NCBI GenBank assembly: GCA_051251595.1
Contig: JBPOFA010000007.1
Location: 156,663 to 220,662 of the forward strand
Length of the DNA stretch: 64,000 bases
Direction: 5' to 3'
Source: NORP110 sp051251595
GTDB lineage: Bacteria > Pseudomonadota > Alphaproteobacteria > Rhodobacterales > Rhodobacteraceae
The notes beneath the pieces were generated by a model. It saw only the letters and a program-made list of their open reading frames with translations, searched no databases and had not been told where the DNA came from. Positions 7,235 through 15,330 of the stretch are shown piece by piece; positions within the stretch are counted from its first letter, which is position 1, and each line of letters begins with the position of its first letter. The position numbers and the translations under genes were made by a program.

Positions 7235-8410
7235 ATGGTTTTTGATTTCTTGCGGCGAGGCGCGACTGAGGTGCCAGAGGCCAAGGCCTCTGCCACGGGG
7301 CCGGTGATGGCCTGGGGTGGGTCCGGGCGTGTCGCGTGGAGCGCTCGGGACACGGTTTCACTGACCAAGACCGGGTTTTGCAACAATCCCGTTGGCTTTC
7401 GCGCCGTCAAACTGATCGCCGAGGCCGCATCGGCCCTGCCTTTGGTTCTTCAGGATCAGGACCGCCGTTTTGACGCGCATCCGGTCCTGTCGCTGATCGG
7501 GCGTCCTAACCCGTTGCAGGGGCGGGCCGAGCTGTTTGAATCGCTTTACGGGCAGATTTTGCTGTCCGGGGATGGTTATCTAGAGGCTGTGGGCGGTTTG
7601 GACGGGGTTCCAACAGAGCTGCATGTGCTGCGATCAGAACGCATGTCGCTGGTGCCCGGGGCCGATGGTTGGCCAGTGGCCTATGAATATGCGGTTGGGG
7701 CGCGAAAGCACCGGTTTGCCGTGGGCGAAGGGGTTTCCCCGATCTGCCACATCAAGGCCTTTCACCCGCAGGATGACCATTACGGGTTTTCGCCGATGCA
7801 GGCGGCTGCAAGTTCGGTGGATGTGCATAATGCGGCCTCGCGCTGGTCCAAGGCGCTGCTGGACAACGCGGCGCGGCCCTCGGGGGCGATTGTGTATAAG
7901 GGCGCAGATGGGCAGGCGTCGATGACGTCGGATCAGTATGATCGTTTGCTGGTGGAAATGGAAAGCCACCATCAGGGCGCGCGCAATGCCGGACGACCGA
8001 TGCTGCTGGAAGGTGGGTTGGATTGGAAGCCCATGGGGTTCAGCCCGTCTGATATGGAGTTTCAAAAGACCAAAGAGGCCGCCGCGCGGGAAATCGCCCT
8101 GGCCTTTGGGGTGCCGCCGATGCTGTTGGGGATCCCAGGGGATGCGACTTATTCGAATTATCAAGAAGCCAACCGGGCGTTCTATCGCCTGACGGTGCTG
8201 CCCATGGCCACCCGTGTGAGTGCGGCCGTGTCCCATTGGTTGAGCGAGTTTCTGAATGAAACGGTCAGTTTGCAGCCGGATCTGGATCAGGTGCCCGCAT
8301 TGGCGGCTGAACGTGATGCTCAGTGGCAGCGGGTGGCCGCGGCCGATTTTCTGAGTGACGCCGAAAAGCGGGCGTTGCTGGGGTTGCCAAAGGTGGCCGA
8401 CGATGCGTGA
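7235..8410 (+). CDS. orfg3: GTA portal protein (g3), HK97 family
   Basis: Forms the dodecameric ring through which DNA enters and leaves the head. The 391-residue protein matches the HK97-type portal family: an N-terminal region with FCNNPVGFRAVKLIAEAASALPL, the YGFSPMQAAASSVDVHNAASRWSK-like crown/stem region, and FGVPPMLLGIPGDATYSNYQEANRAFYRLTVLP towards the C-terminus. An AGGAGA ribosome site precedes the ATG. The last bases overlap the protease gene. In R. capsulatus a small gene (g3.5) lies between portal and protease; here there is no room for it. Confidence 0.95.
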   Translation: MVFDFLRRGATEVPEAKASATGPVMAWGGSGRVAWSARDTVSLTKTGFCNNPVGFRAVKLIAEAASALPLVLQDQDRRFDAHPVLSLIGRPNPLQGRAELFESLYGQILLSGDGYLEAVGGLDGVPTELHVLRSERMSLVPGADGWPVAYEYAVGARKHRFAVGEGVSPICHIKAFHPQDDHYGFSPMQAAASSVDVHNAASRWSKALLDNAARPSGAIVYKGADGQASMTSDQYDRLLVEMESHHQGARNAGRPMLLEGGLDWKPMGFSPSDMEFQKTKEAAAREIALAFGVPPMLLGIPGDATYSNYQEANRAFYRLTVLPMATRVSAAVSHWLSEFLNETVSLQPDLDQVPALAAERDAQWQRVAAADFLSDAEKRALLGLPKVADDA

Positions 8411-9002
8411 GGGCAAACAGAATGACAAAAAGGGAATGTCGGTGATGGGTGATTTTCCGGGCGCGTTGGAACGCAAATTCGCAAGTCTCGAGGCTGGTTT
8501 GAATGTGACGGATGGCACCGTGATAGAGGGCTATGCCTCTTATTTCGGGAAGCGGGACACCGGGGGCGATGTTGTCATGCCGGGTGCATACACCAAGTCG
8601 CTGGCCGCGCTTGGCCAGGCGGGGCGACGTGTAAAGATGTTGTGGCAGCATGATCCGGCCCAGCCGATTGGGATATGGGACGAGGTGCGCGAAGATGCGC
8701 AGGGGCTTTATGTCAAAGGGCGATTGCTGAGCGACGTTGAAAAAGGGCGCGAGGCGATGGCCTTGGTTGAGGCCGGCGCGATTGACGGATTGTCGATCGG
8801 CTATCGCACTGTCAAGGCGCAGAAAGATGGCAAAGGGCAGCGCTTGTTGTCCGAGCTGGAGCTGTGGGAAGTGTCGCTTGTGACCTTTCCGATGTTGTCC
8901 GAAGCACGGGTGGCCGCCAAGGGCGCGGATCTGGGCGAAGACGATGTTCGCGCACTGGCCGATATGTTCACCAAGGCGCGTCAGGCGCTGTGCCAGTTGT
9001 AA
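8403..9002 (+). CDS. orfg4: GTA prohead protease (g4), HK97 family
   Basis: Maturation protease that trims the capsid protein inside the prohead. About 199 residues from the ATG at 8403, which overlaps the portal stop and has AAGGTGG upstream; ATGs at 8436 and 8445 are alternatives. HK97 protease features are IEGYASYFGKRDTGGDVV near the N-terminus, the histidine in MLWQHDPAQPIG and the serine in GLSIGYR, followed by ELWEVSLVTFPM. His and Ser form the expected catalytic dyad, so the enzyme should be active. Confidence 0.94.
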   Translation: MREGKQNDKKGMSVMGDFPGALERKFASLEAGLNVTDGTVIEGYASYFGKRDTGGDVVMPGAYTKSLAALGQAGRRVKMLWQHDPAQPIGIWDEVREDAQGLYVKGRLLSDVEKGREAMALVEAGAIDGLSIGYRTVKAQKDGKGQRLLSELELWEVSLVTFPMLSEARVAAKGADLGEDDVRALADMFTKARQALCQL

Positions 9003-9030
9003 ACCACTGATCTAAATACAGGAAATAGAA

Positions 9031-10224
9031 ATGAAACGAACCGAGACAAAGTCACGGGCCGGGGAAGGTGCGTCTGAAGTGTCCCATCCCGTGGCTGAGG
9101 TGAATGCCGCAATGGCTGGCTTTTTGTCAGACCTCACCATTTTTCAAGACGAGATCAAATCCAAACTTAACAAACAGGAAGAGCGATTGACCATGCTGGA
9201 TCGGAAATCTTTGAACGAGGGGCGTCCGGCCCTGTCTGCAGCCACCCCAGAGGGTGCCCCACATCAAAAGGCGTTTGAGAGTTACGTGCGCTCTGGCGAT
9301 GATGATGCGCTGCGTGGGCTAGAGCTGGACGGCAAGGCGATGTCCACTGCTGTGGCCGCAGATGGTGGCTATTTGGTGGACCCGCAGACCTCTGACACGA
9401 TCAAGAGCGTGCTGAAGTCCACGGCGTCCCTGCGCCAGGTGGCGTCGGTGGTGAATGTCGAGGCCACGACCTATGACGTGTTGATTGACCACACCGATGT
9501 TGGTGCGGGCTGGGCGACAGAGTCAGGTGGCGTCGCCGAAACCGGCACGCCGACGCTGGAACGGATTTCGATCCCGCTGCATGAGCTGTCTGCTTTGCCA
9601 AAGGCCAGCCAGCGCTTGTTGGATGACAGTGCTTTTGACATTGAGGGATGGTTGTCTGCGCGTATCGCTGACAAGTTTGCCCGCGCAGAGGCTGCGGCCT
9701 TTGTTTCCGGGGATGGTGTGGACAAGCCCACGGGCTTTCTGACGCATTCTCTGGTGGATGACAGCATCTGGAGCTGGGGCACTGTTGGCTACATTCCGAC
9801 GGGCATTGACGGTGATTTTGGATCAGCCGACAAAATTGTCGAAGTGGTTTACGCCCTTGGGGCGCAATATCGCGCCAATGCGACATTTGTGATGAATTCC
9901 AAGACGGCGGGCAAAGTGCGCAAGCTGAAGGACGCGGATGGTCGTTTCTTGTGGTCTGACGGTTTGGCCGCAGGGGAACCTGCGCGCTTGATGGGCTATC
10001 CTGTGCTGATTGCCGAGGACATGCCGGACACGGATACCAACGGCGCGGCGATTGCCTTTGGTGACTTCGAAGCAGGCTATACCGTGGCTGAACGTCCCGA
10101 CCTGCGCATTTTGCGCGATCCGTTCAGCGCCAAGCCGAATGTGTTGTTCTATGCCACGAAACGCGTGGGCGGCGACATTTCCGATTTTGCGGCGATCAAG
10201 CTGCTGAAATTCTCGGTCGCCTAA
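9031..10224 (+). CDS. orfg5: GTA major capsid protein (g5), HK97 fold
   Basis: Builds the GTA head. It has 397 residues. About the first 100 are helical and charged (DLTIFQDEIKSKLNKQEERLTML), corresponding to the delta domain removed by the g4 protease. The HK97 core starts around GKAMSTAVAADGGYLVDPQ and includes PKASQRLLDDSAFDIEGWL (E-loop/spine region) and a C-terminus with ATKRVGGDISDFAAIKLLKFS. An AGGAA ribosome site precedes the ATG. A strong stem-loop immediately after the stop codon may hold capsid output above that of the downstream connector genes. Confidence 0.96.
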   Translation: MKRTETKSRAGEGASEVSHPVAEVNAAMAGFLSDLTIFQDEIKSKLNKQEERLTMLDRKSLNEGRPALSAATPEGAPHQKAFESYVRSGDDDALRGLELDGKAMSTAVAADGGYLVDPQTSDTIKSVLKSTASLRQVASVVNVEATTYDVLIDHTDVGAGWATESGGVAETGTPTLERISIPLHELSALPKASQRLLDDSAFDIEGWLSARIADKFARAEAAAFVSGDGVDKPTGFLTHSLVDDSIWSWGTVGYIPTGIDGDFGSADKIVEVVYALGAQYRANATFVMNSKTAGKVRKLKDADGRFLWSDGLAAGEPARLMGYPVLIAEDMPDTDTNGAAIAFGDFEAGYTVAERPDLRILRDPFSAKPNVLFYATKRVGGDISDFAAIKLLKFSVA

Positions 10225-10280
10225 CGGCACGCCGGGATGTGTCTGGCCCTGAGTTTGGGCCGGGCACGGGCGTGCGCCGT
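10224..10280 (+). terminator. Two-level GC-rich stem-loop after the capsid gene
   Basis: ACGGCACGCC (10224-10233) pairs with GGCGTGCGCCGT (10269-10280) with a two-base bulge. An inner stem GGCCC/GGGCC (10245-10249, 10257-10261) is nested inside, and GTTT follows. A second smaller hairpin, CCCTCC/GGAGGG, spans 10310-10335. The 190-base gap before g6 holds no gene. The structure may attenuate transcription or stabilise the capsid message. Confidence 0.5.
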
Positions 10281-10414
10281 GTTTAACTGTCGTGTTGTCT
10301 AGCTGCTCCCCCTCCGTTCGAGCAATGCGGGAGGGTGCACGCCCACACTGAGGTGGGGTCCGGGTTTCGGGCCGTGACCCCGCCTTGTTGGGGGTGAATT
10401 ATCGGAGATTATGG

Positions 10415-11011
10415 ATGTTATTGGTCGAGCAAAGTTCGGTATCTGGGGCAGTTTTGCCAGTTGCTGAATTGAAAAATCACCTGATGCTGGGCACAGGATT
10501 TTCGGATGACGGGGCGCAGGATGTCTTGTTAGAGGCCTATCTGCAGGCCGCCATCGCCGCGATTGAGGCGCGCACGGGCAAAATCCTATTGAACAAGTCC
10601 TATCGCATGACGCTGACCGCGTGGCGCGAAGCACAGCGCCAGCCTTTGCCGGTGGCGCCGGTGTCTTCGGTGGATGCGGTTCGGGTTGTGGACGGGCTGG
10701 GGCAGGCCAGCGTGATTGGGGCCGGGCAGTACCGGTTTCAGCCGGATATGCATCGCTCGGTTCTGTTTGGCACGACATCGGCCCTTCCGGTGATCGCGAA
10801 TGACGGAACGGCAGAGGTGGATTTTGTGGCCGGATATGGCCCCGTCTGGAGCGATGTTCCCAAGGATTTGGGCCAGGCCGCGCTGTTATTGGCAGCGCAT
10901 TATTATGAAAACCGGGCCGCTGCGGGCAGCGATGTCGGGTTTCCCCTTGGCGTGTCGGGTTTGTTGGAACCCTACAGAGAGTTGCGCCTGTCAGCCGGGG
11001 GACGGGCATAA
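10415..11011 (+). CDS. orfg6: GTA head-tail connector (g6), gp6-like adaptor
   Basis: Adaptor ring that sits under the portal; the family is the phage gp6-like head-tail connector (phiE125 gp8 type). About 198 residues from the ATG at 10415, which has GGAG seven bases upstream; an in-frame TTG at 10385 would add ten residues but lacks support. Typical elements are VAELKNHLMLGTG at the start, LLEAYLQAAIAAIEARTGK, and a C-terminal helix QAALLLAAHYYENRAA. It overlaps g7 by one base. Confidence 0.88.
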   Translation: MLLVEQSSVSGAVLPVAELKNHLMLGTGFSDDGAQDVLLEAYLQAAIAAIEARTGKILLNKSYRMTLTAWREAQRQPLPVAPVSSVDAVRVVDGLGQASVIGAGQYRFQPDMHRSVLFGTTSALPVIANDGTAEVDFVAGYGPVWSDVPKDLGQAALLLAAHYYENRAAAGSDVGFPLGVSGLLEPYRELRLSAGGRA

Positions 11012-11346
11012 TGCGGGTGCATTTGAACCGAAAGCTGGTTCTGGAAGCGCCACAGCGCGTTCAGGACGGGGCAGGCGGCCACAGTGAGGTCTGGACTGCT
11101 GTTGGCACGGTTTGGGCGCAGGTGACGGCCGGGACGGGCAGAGAGATCGCAGGTCAATTCGTGACCGTGTCCTCTGTTCCCTACAAGATCGTTGTGCGCG
11201 GTGCGCCTGTTGGCGCGCCGTCCCGCCCCAAGCCGGACCAAAGGTTTCGCGAAGGCAGCCGGATTTATCGCATTCTGGCTGTGTCCGAATATGACGCAAA
11301 CGCGCATTACCTGATGTGTCATGCCAAGGAAGAGGTGGCCACATGA
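11011..11346 (+). CDS. orfg7: GTA head-tail stopper/joining protein (g7)
   Basis: A 111-residue beta-rich protein of the phage head-tail joining family (SPP1 gp16-like), which closes the portal and links head to tail. Segments LEAPQRVQDGAGGHSEVW, VWAQVTAGTGREI and RIYRILAVSEYDANAHYLMCHAKEE follow the family pattern. Its ATG overlaps the g6 stop by one base and its stop overlaps the g8 start (ATGA), consistent with tight translational coupling in the connector block. The assignment relies on order plus fold-level similarity. Confidence 0.86.
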   Translation: MRVHLNRKLVLEAPQRVQDGAGGHSEVWTAVGTVWAQVTAGTGREIAGQFVTVSSVPYKIVVRGAPVGAPSRPKPDQRFREGSRIYRILAVSEYDANAHYLMCHAKEEVAT

Positions 11347-11753
11347 GCTATGGGATGGCGGCTGTTTTGCAATCTGCTGTGTACCAGCATTTGCTGGCAG
11401 ATCCGGTTTTGTCCGGGTTGGTTGGCAGCAACATTTTTGACGCGGCCCCGGCGGGGGGCGTTCCGTCGCTTTATGTCAGCCTGGGGGATGAGGACGTCCA
11501 AGACGCTTCTGACAATTTCGGGCGCGGGGCGACGCATGAATTCACGGTTTCGGTGATCACGGATGTGTCGGGATTTTTGGCGGCCAAGGATGTGGCTGCG
11601 GCGATATCGGATGCGCTGCATGAGGCCCCTTTGGTCTTGTCGCGCGGGCGGTTGGTTTTGTTGCGATTTCAACGTGCCAAGGCACGGCGGGTAGAGACCG
11701 GAACCAAGCGCAGAATTGACTTACGTTTTCGGGCGCGGCTGGAAGACGACTGA
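11343..11753 (+). CDS. orfg8: GTA tail terminator-like protein (g8), DUF3168
   Basis: About 136 residues, DUF3168 family (tail completion/terminator), expected to cap the tail tube and dock it to the head. The start ATG overlaps the g7 stop (ATGA) with AGAGGTGG upstream; the reading frame is open 27 bases further upstream but without a ribosome site. Recognisable segments are MAAVLQSAVYQHLLADPVL at the N-terminus and ATHEFTVSVITDVSG in the core. The C-terminus (RRIDLRFRARLE) resembles relatives. Probably active; nothing unusual. Confidence 0.86.
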   Translation: MSYGMAAVLQSAVYQHLLADPVLSGLVGSNIFDAAPAGGVPSLYVSLGDEDVQDASDNFGRGATHEFTVSVITDVSGFLAAKDVAAAISDALHEAPLVLSRGRLVLLRFQRAKARRVETGTKRRIDLRFRARLEDD

Positions 11754-11780
11754 TTTTATTGATTTATTGGAGTTATTGCT

Positions 11781-12194
11781 ATGGGTGCCCAGAACGGCAA
11801 GGACCTTTTGATAAAGCTCGACATGACCGGTGCGGGTATGTTCGACACGTTTGCAGGATTGCGTGCGACACGGATCGCGTTCAACACCGAAACCGTCGAT
11901 GTGACCAGCCTTGAAAGCCAGGGCGGGTGGCGCGAATTGTTGGGGGGCGCTGGTGTGAAAAGTGCCTCTATCTCGGGATCAGGTGTGTTCCGCGATCACG
12001 CCACGGATGAACGTGCGCGGCAGATCTTTTTTGATCAGCAAGTGCCTGACTTTCAGGTGATCATCCCGGATTTCGGGATCATTGAGGGGCCGTTTCAGGT
12101 GACCTCGATCGAATATGCCGGAAGCCATGATGGGGAAGCGACCTATGAGTTGTCCATCGCCTCTGCCGGCGCGCTGACCTTTACGGCGATATAG
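11781..12194 (+). CDS. orfg9: GTA major tail tube protein (g9), TP901-1 family
   Basis: Forms the tail tube through which DNA passes. The 137-residue protein matches the TP901-1 major tail family: MGAQNGKDLLIKLD, FNTETVDVTSLES and GAGVKSASISGSGVF, then FEGPFQV-like EGPFQVTSIEYAGSHDGEATYELSIASAG. A GGAG ribosome site precedes the ATG. It is one of the few GTA genes with intergenic space on both sides (27 bases before, 3 after), which fits its need for many copies. The R. capsulatus counterpart sits at the same cluster position. Confidence 0.92.
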   Translation: MGAQNGKDLLIKLDMTGAGMFDTFAGLRATRIAFNTETVDVTSLESQGGWRELLGGAGVKSASISGSGVFRDHATDERARQIFFDQQVPDFQVIIPDFGIIEGPFQVTSIEYAGSHDGEATYELSIASAGALTFTAI

Positions 12195-12197
12195 CGC

Positions 12198-12518
12198 ATG
12201 GCGAACCCATGGACAGGCGAGGTCGCGCTGATGATCGACGGAGAGCGCCGCGTGCTGAAGCTGACGCTTGGGGCTTTGGCCGAACTGGAGGCGGAGCTGC
12301 AGGAAGAATCCCTGATGGCGTTGGTCGAGCGGTTCGAAAAAGGTGCGTTTTCCGGGCGCGACGTTCTGGCGCTGATCACGGCCGGGTTGCGCGGCGGGGG
12401 ATGGGGCGGAACAGCGGGTGATCTGTTGTCCAGCGAAATCGAAGGTGGCCCGATTGGGGCGGCACAGGCGGCGGGGCAATTATTGGCACGCGCCTTTGCG
12501 ACACCAACGCCAAAATGA
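12198..12518 (+). CDS. orfg10: GTA tail assembly protein (g10)
   Basis: A 106-residue protein of the 'gene transfer agent family' group found next to the tail tube gene. It begins with a short beta region, GEVALMIDGERRVLKLTLGALAELEAEL, then helices (LMALVERFEKGAFSGRDVLALI). Its position, between tube and tape measure and followed by a small overlapping gene, matches the pair of tail assembly chaperones of siphophages. No frameshift site was identified linking it with the next gene; instead the two overlap by ATGA. Function is inferred from order. Confidence 0.85.
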   Translation: MANPWTGEVALMIDGERRVLKLTLGALAELEAELQEESLMALVERFEKGAFSGRDVLALITAGLRGGGWGGTAGDLLSSEIEGGPIGAAQAAGQLLARAFATPTPK

Positions 12519-12715
12519 ACATTTTTGATTGGCCCGGATTGATGCGGGCCGGGATGCAGGGGCTTGGTTTGCGCCCGGACCAGTTCTGGCGGCTTACGCC
12601 AGGGGAATTGTTGTTGATGTTGGGTGAAGGGGCGACGACAGCCCCATTGACGCGGGCGCGTTTGGATGCGTTGGCGCGTGAGTTCCCGGACACGAAGGAA
12701 GGACGCCACAGATGA
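12515..12715 (+). CDS. GTA tail assembly chaperone (g10.1, rcc01693-like)
   Basis: A 66-residue protein of the small phage family TIGR02216. The key segment is GMQGLGLRPDQFWRLTPGELLLMLG, in which LRPDQFWRLTPGE is the family hallmark. It overlaps g10 by four bases and g11 by four bases (both ATGA), so all three are translationally coupled. It corresponds to the second tail chaperone, which probably coats the tape measure during tail assembly. Too short for many annotation pipelines, but the motif is clear. Confidence 0.88.
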   Translation: MNIFDWPGLMRAGMQGLGLRPDQFWRLTPGELLLMLGEGATTAPLTRARLDALAREFPDTKEGRHR

Positions 12716-13371
12716 CGGACGGATTTGAAACAGACCGGTTTGACGCGCAGATCGAGGCCTTGGATAGCGCGATGAGCAATTCTTCGGCGATGGCCTCGGC
12801 GTTTGAACAGGAACTGCGCCGGATGGAGGCGACTTTTGCGGATACGGGGCGTCAGGTGTCCTATTTGCAAAGCAGTATCAGTTCGGGGCTGCGCCGCGCG
12901 ATTGATGGCTTGGTGTTTGACGGGGACAAATTGTCGGATGCGTTGCGCCGGGTCGGTGAATCGATGCTGGATGCGGCCTATTCCGCGGCGATGCGGCCTG
13001 TGACGAACCATGTAGGTGGTTTGCTGGCCACGGCGGTTCAGGGCGTGACAGAAGCGCTGACGCCATTTGCCAACGGGGCGAGCTTTTCCCAGGGGCGCGT
13101 TATGCCGTTTGCGCGGGGGGGTGTCGTTTCGGGGCCGACGAATTTCCCCATGCGCAATGGCACAGGCTTGATGGGAGAGGCCGGGCCCGAAGCCATCATG
13201 CCTTTGTCGCGCGGGGCGGACGGAAAGCTTGGCGTACGGGCAGAGTCTGGACGCGCCATCAACATCGTCATGAACGTGAAAACCCCGGATGTCGAAGGGT
13301 TTGCCCGGTCTCAAAGTCAGATCGCGGCCCAGTTAACCCGTGCCATCGGGCGCGGGCAACGCAATCGGTAA
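12712..13371 (+). CDS. orfg11: GTA tail tape measure protein (g11)
   Basis: A 219-residue tape measure protein, very short compared with the hundreds to thousands of residues usual in siphophages, in keeping with the short tail of GTAs. It has a helical N-terminus (DAQIEALDSAMSNSSAMASAFEQELRRME), a central helix LSDALRRVGESMLDAAYSAAM and a glycine-rich C-terminal part with FARGGVVSGPTNFPM and GLMGEAGPEAIMPL. The GEAGPEAIMPL motif is common to lambdoid tape-measure C-termini. It overlaps g10.1 by ATGA. Confidence 0.88.
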   Translation: MTDGFETDRFDAQIEALDSAMSNSSAMASAFEQELRRMEATFADTGRQVSYLQSSISSGLRRAIDGLVFDGDKLSDALRRVGESMLDAAYSAAMRPVTNHVGGLLATAVQGVTEALTPFANGASFSQGRVMPFARGGVVSGPTNFPMRNGTGLMGEAGPEAIMPLSRGADGKLGVRAESGRAINIVMNVKTPDVEGFARSQSQIAAQLTRAIGRGQRNR

Positions 13372-13380
13372 GGAGCAGCC

Positions 13381-14013
13381 ATGTCTTTTCATGAAATTCG
13401 GTTTCCCGCAAAGTTGAGCTTTGGGTCCGTCGGCGGGCCAGAGCGTCGCACAGAGATTGTGACGCTTGCAAACGGGTTTGAGGAACGCAACACCCCCTGG
13501 GCACATTCCAGACGCCGATATGATGCCGGGATCGGGATGCAATCCCTGGATGATGTCGAAACGATGATCGCGTTTTTTGAGGCGCGTCAGGGGCAGGTTT
13601 ACGGGTTTCGCTGGAAGGATTGGGCGGATTACAAATCCTGTCCGTCTTCGACCGATGTCGGTTTTCAGGATCAGGTGATTGCCCATGGCGACGGTGTGAC
13701 AACGCAATTCCCGCTGAAGAAGTTTTATGAATCCGGCGGGACCCGATACGGGCGGATTATCACCAAGCCGGTTCTTGGCACCGTGCGGGTTGGTGTGGGT
13801 GGAACAGAGCTGACCGAAACGATCCATTTTGACGTGGATGTGAACCTTGGGATCGTTACCTTTGATCACGCCCCGGAGGAAGGGGTTGAGATTTCAGCCG
13901 GGTTCGAATTTGACGTTCCGGTCCGGTTTGACACGGATCACATTCAAACCTCTGTCGCCAGTTTTCAGGCAGGCGACGTGCCCAATGTTCCCGTGGTGGA
14001 GGTGCGCGTTTGA
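13381..14013 (+). CDS. orfg12: GTA distal tail protein (g12), DUF2460
   Basis: A 210-residue DUF2460/TIGR02217 protein that forms the distal tail ring between tube and baseplate hub. Family features are FHEIRFPAKLSFGSVGGPERRTEIVTL at the start, RYDAGIGMQSLDDVETMIAFFEARQGQVYGFRWKD in the middle and a C-terminal FDVPVRFDTDHIQ. The start follows an AAGGAG ribosome site nine bases after the g11 stop. The stop TGA shares bases with the g13 ATG (TGATG). One of the most conserved tail genes of the cluster. Confidence 0.9.
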   Translation: MSFHEIRFPAKLSFGSVGGPERRTEIVTLANGFEERNTPWAHSRRRYDAGIGMQSLDDVETMIAFFEARQGQVYGFRWKDWADYKSCPSSTDVGFQDQVIAHGDGVTTQFPLKKFYESGGTRYGRIITKPVLGTVRVGVGGTELTETIHFDVDVNLGIVTFDHAPEEGVEISAGFEFDVPVRFDTDHIQTSVASFQAGDVPNVPVVEVRV

Positions 14014-14897
14014 TGGCGATCTCGGCAGAGTTAAAAGCCCATTTGGCCAGTGGTGCGACACATATGTGCCGCTGTTGGTCTTTGGCGCGGCGCGATGGCG
14101 TTGTGTTGGGGTTCACAGATCATGATTTGGATTTGAGTTTTGACGGCATTCAGTTTCGCGCCAGTGCAGGGCTGACCGCACGCGCGCTGGAACAAACCAC
14201 CGGCCTGTCGGTCGATAACAGCGAGGCCCTGGGGATTCTGGCCCATTCAAGTGTGACCGAGGCTGATATTCAGGCCGGTCGCTATGATGGGGCCGGCGTT
14301 CAGGCGTGGTTGGTGAACTGGTCGGATCTGACGCAGCGCACGGTTTTGTTCCGCGGGACGATTGGCGAAATCCAACGAAAGTCAGGTGCGTTTCATGCAG
14401 AGCTGCGCGGCCAGACCGAAGGGTTGAACCAGTTGCAGGGGCGGGTGTTTCAAAAGACCTGTCCGGCGGTTTTGGGGGATGCGGAATGCGGGGTTGATCT
14501 GAGCAATGCCAGCTATTCGACAAGTTTGGCGGTAGAGGCTGTGCGCGAGCAAAAGTTCTTTGATTTTGCCGATATTTCCGGTTTCGCGGACCGCTGGTTT
14601 GAAAAGGGCCGCCTGCGCGTTGAAACGGGGTCGGCTGCGGGCTTGGTAGGGCTGATCAAAAACGATCGGCTGGGGCCGGATGGGCGCAGCATTGAGCTGT
14701 GGGAGGCCCTGCGTGCCCCCATTCAGCCCGGGGATATGATCCGGATCGAAGCTGGCTGTGACAAGCGCCACGGGACGTGCCGTTTGAAGTTTAACAATCT
14801 GGTCAATTTTCGGGGCTTCCCGACATTGCCCGGCGAAGACTGGTTGATGAGCGTGCCCAAGCGCGGCGCGGGCAACACCGGCGGGAGCCTTCAGTGA
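14013..14897 (+). CDS. orfg13: GTA baseplate hub protein (g13), DUF2163
   Basis: About 294 residues, DUF2163 family (phage BR0599/TIGR02218), predicted hub of the baseplate. It starts MAISAELKAHLASGATHMCRCWSL and contains GVVLGFTDHDLDLSFDG. A cluster of cysteines follows (CPAVLGDAECGVDL, then AGCDKRHGTCRLKFNN), ending FRGFPTLPGEDW. In R. capsulatus the corresponding protein binds an iron-sulphur cluster, and the conserved cysteines here fit that. An in-frame TTG at 14010 precedes the ATG, but the TGATG junction favours 14013. Confidence 0.9.
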   Translation: MAISAELKAHLASGATHMCRCWSLARRDGVVLGFTDHDLDLSFDGIQFRASAGLTARALEQTTGLSVDNSEALGILAHSSVTEADIQAGRYDGAGVQAWLVNWSDLTQRTVLFRGTIGEIQRKSGAFHAELRGQTEGLNQLQGRVFQKTCPAVLGDAECGVDLSNASYSTSLAVEAVREQKFFDFADISGFADRWFEKGRLRVETGSAAGLVGLIKNDRLGPDGRSIELWEALRAPIQPGDMIRIEAGCDKRHGTCRLKFNNLVNFRGFPTLPGEDWLMSVPKRGAGNTGGSLQ

Positions 14898-15328
14898 TGG
14901 AACATGCAGCAGAACTTGCGCGCGGCTGGATCGGCACGCCTTATGTGCATCAGGCGTCCTGCAAAGGGGCAGGCTGTGATTGCCTGGGGCTTTTGCGCGG
15001 CGTTTGGCGAGAGCTTTATGGCGATGAACCAGAAGTGCCGCCGCCCTATTCAATGGATTGGTCCGAACCGCAACATAACGAAGAATTGTGGCAGGCGGCC
15101 AAACGCCATTTGATCCCGCAAAGCCGCAAGGTTTTGCGCCCCGGCGACGTGGTTTTGTTTCGCATGCGCACCGGTTCGGTGGCCAAGCATGTCGGGATCA
15201 TCGGTGCTGGTGGTGCGGAGCCGAGTTTCATTCATGCCTATTCAGGGCATGGCGTTGTTGAAAGCGCATTTTCCGAACCGTGGCTGAACCGGATGGTCGC
15301 CATATTTGAATTTCCAGACAGGGGCTGA
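14897..15328 (+). CDS. orfg14: GTA peptidoglycan peptidase (g14), NlpC/P60
   Basis: A phage-type NlpC/P60 cysteine peptidase (TIGR02219) expected to open the recipient's cell wall during DNA delivery. About 143 residues from the ATG at 14897; a GTG three bases earlier is also possible. The catalytic cysteine lies in CDCLGLLRG (near residue 29) and the histidine in VAKHVGIIG. The entry motif GWIGTPYVHQASCKGAGCDC is typical. It overlaps the g13 stop by one base and is followed two bases after its stop by the large g15 gene. Confidence 0.93.
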   Translation: MEHAAELARGWIGTPYVHQASCKGAGCDCLGLLRGVWRELYGDEPEVPPPYSMDWSEPQHNEELWQAAKRHLIPQSRKVLRPGDVVLFRMRTGSVAKHVGIIGAGGAEPSFIHAYSGHGVVESAFSEPWLNRMVAIFEFPDRG

Positions 15329-15330
15329 AC

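Noticed and set aside
10299..11009. 236-codon reverse-strand frame opposite GTA g6
   Set aside because: Shadow of a conserved connector gene; proline- and arginine-rich with no recognisable domain.
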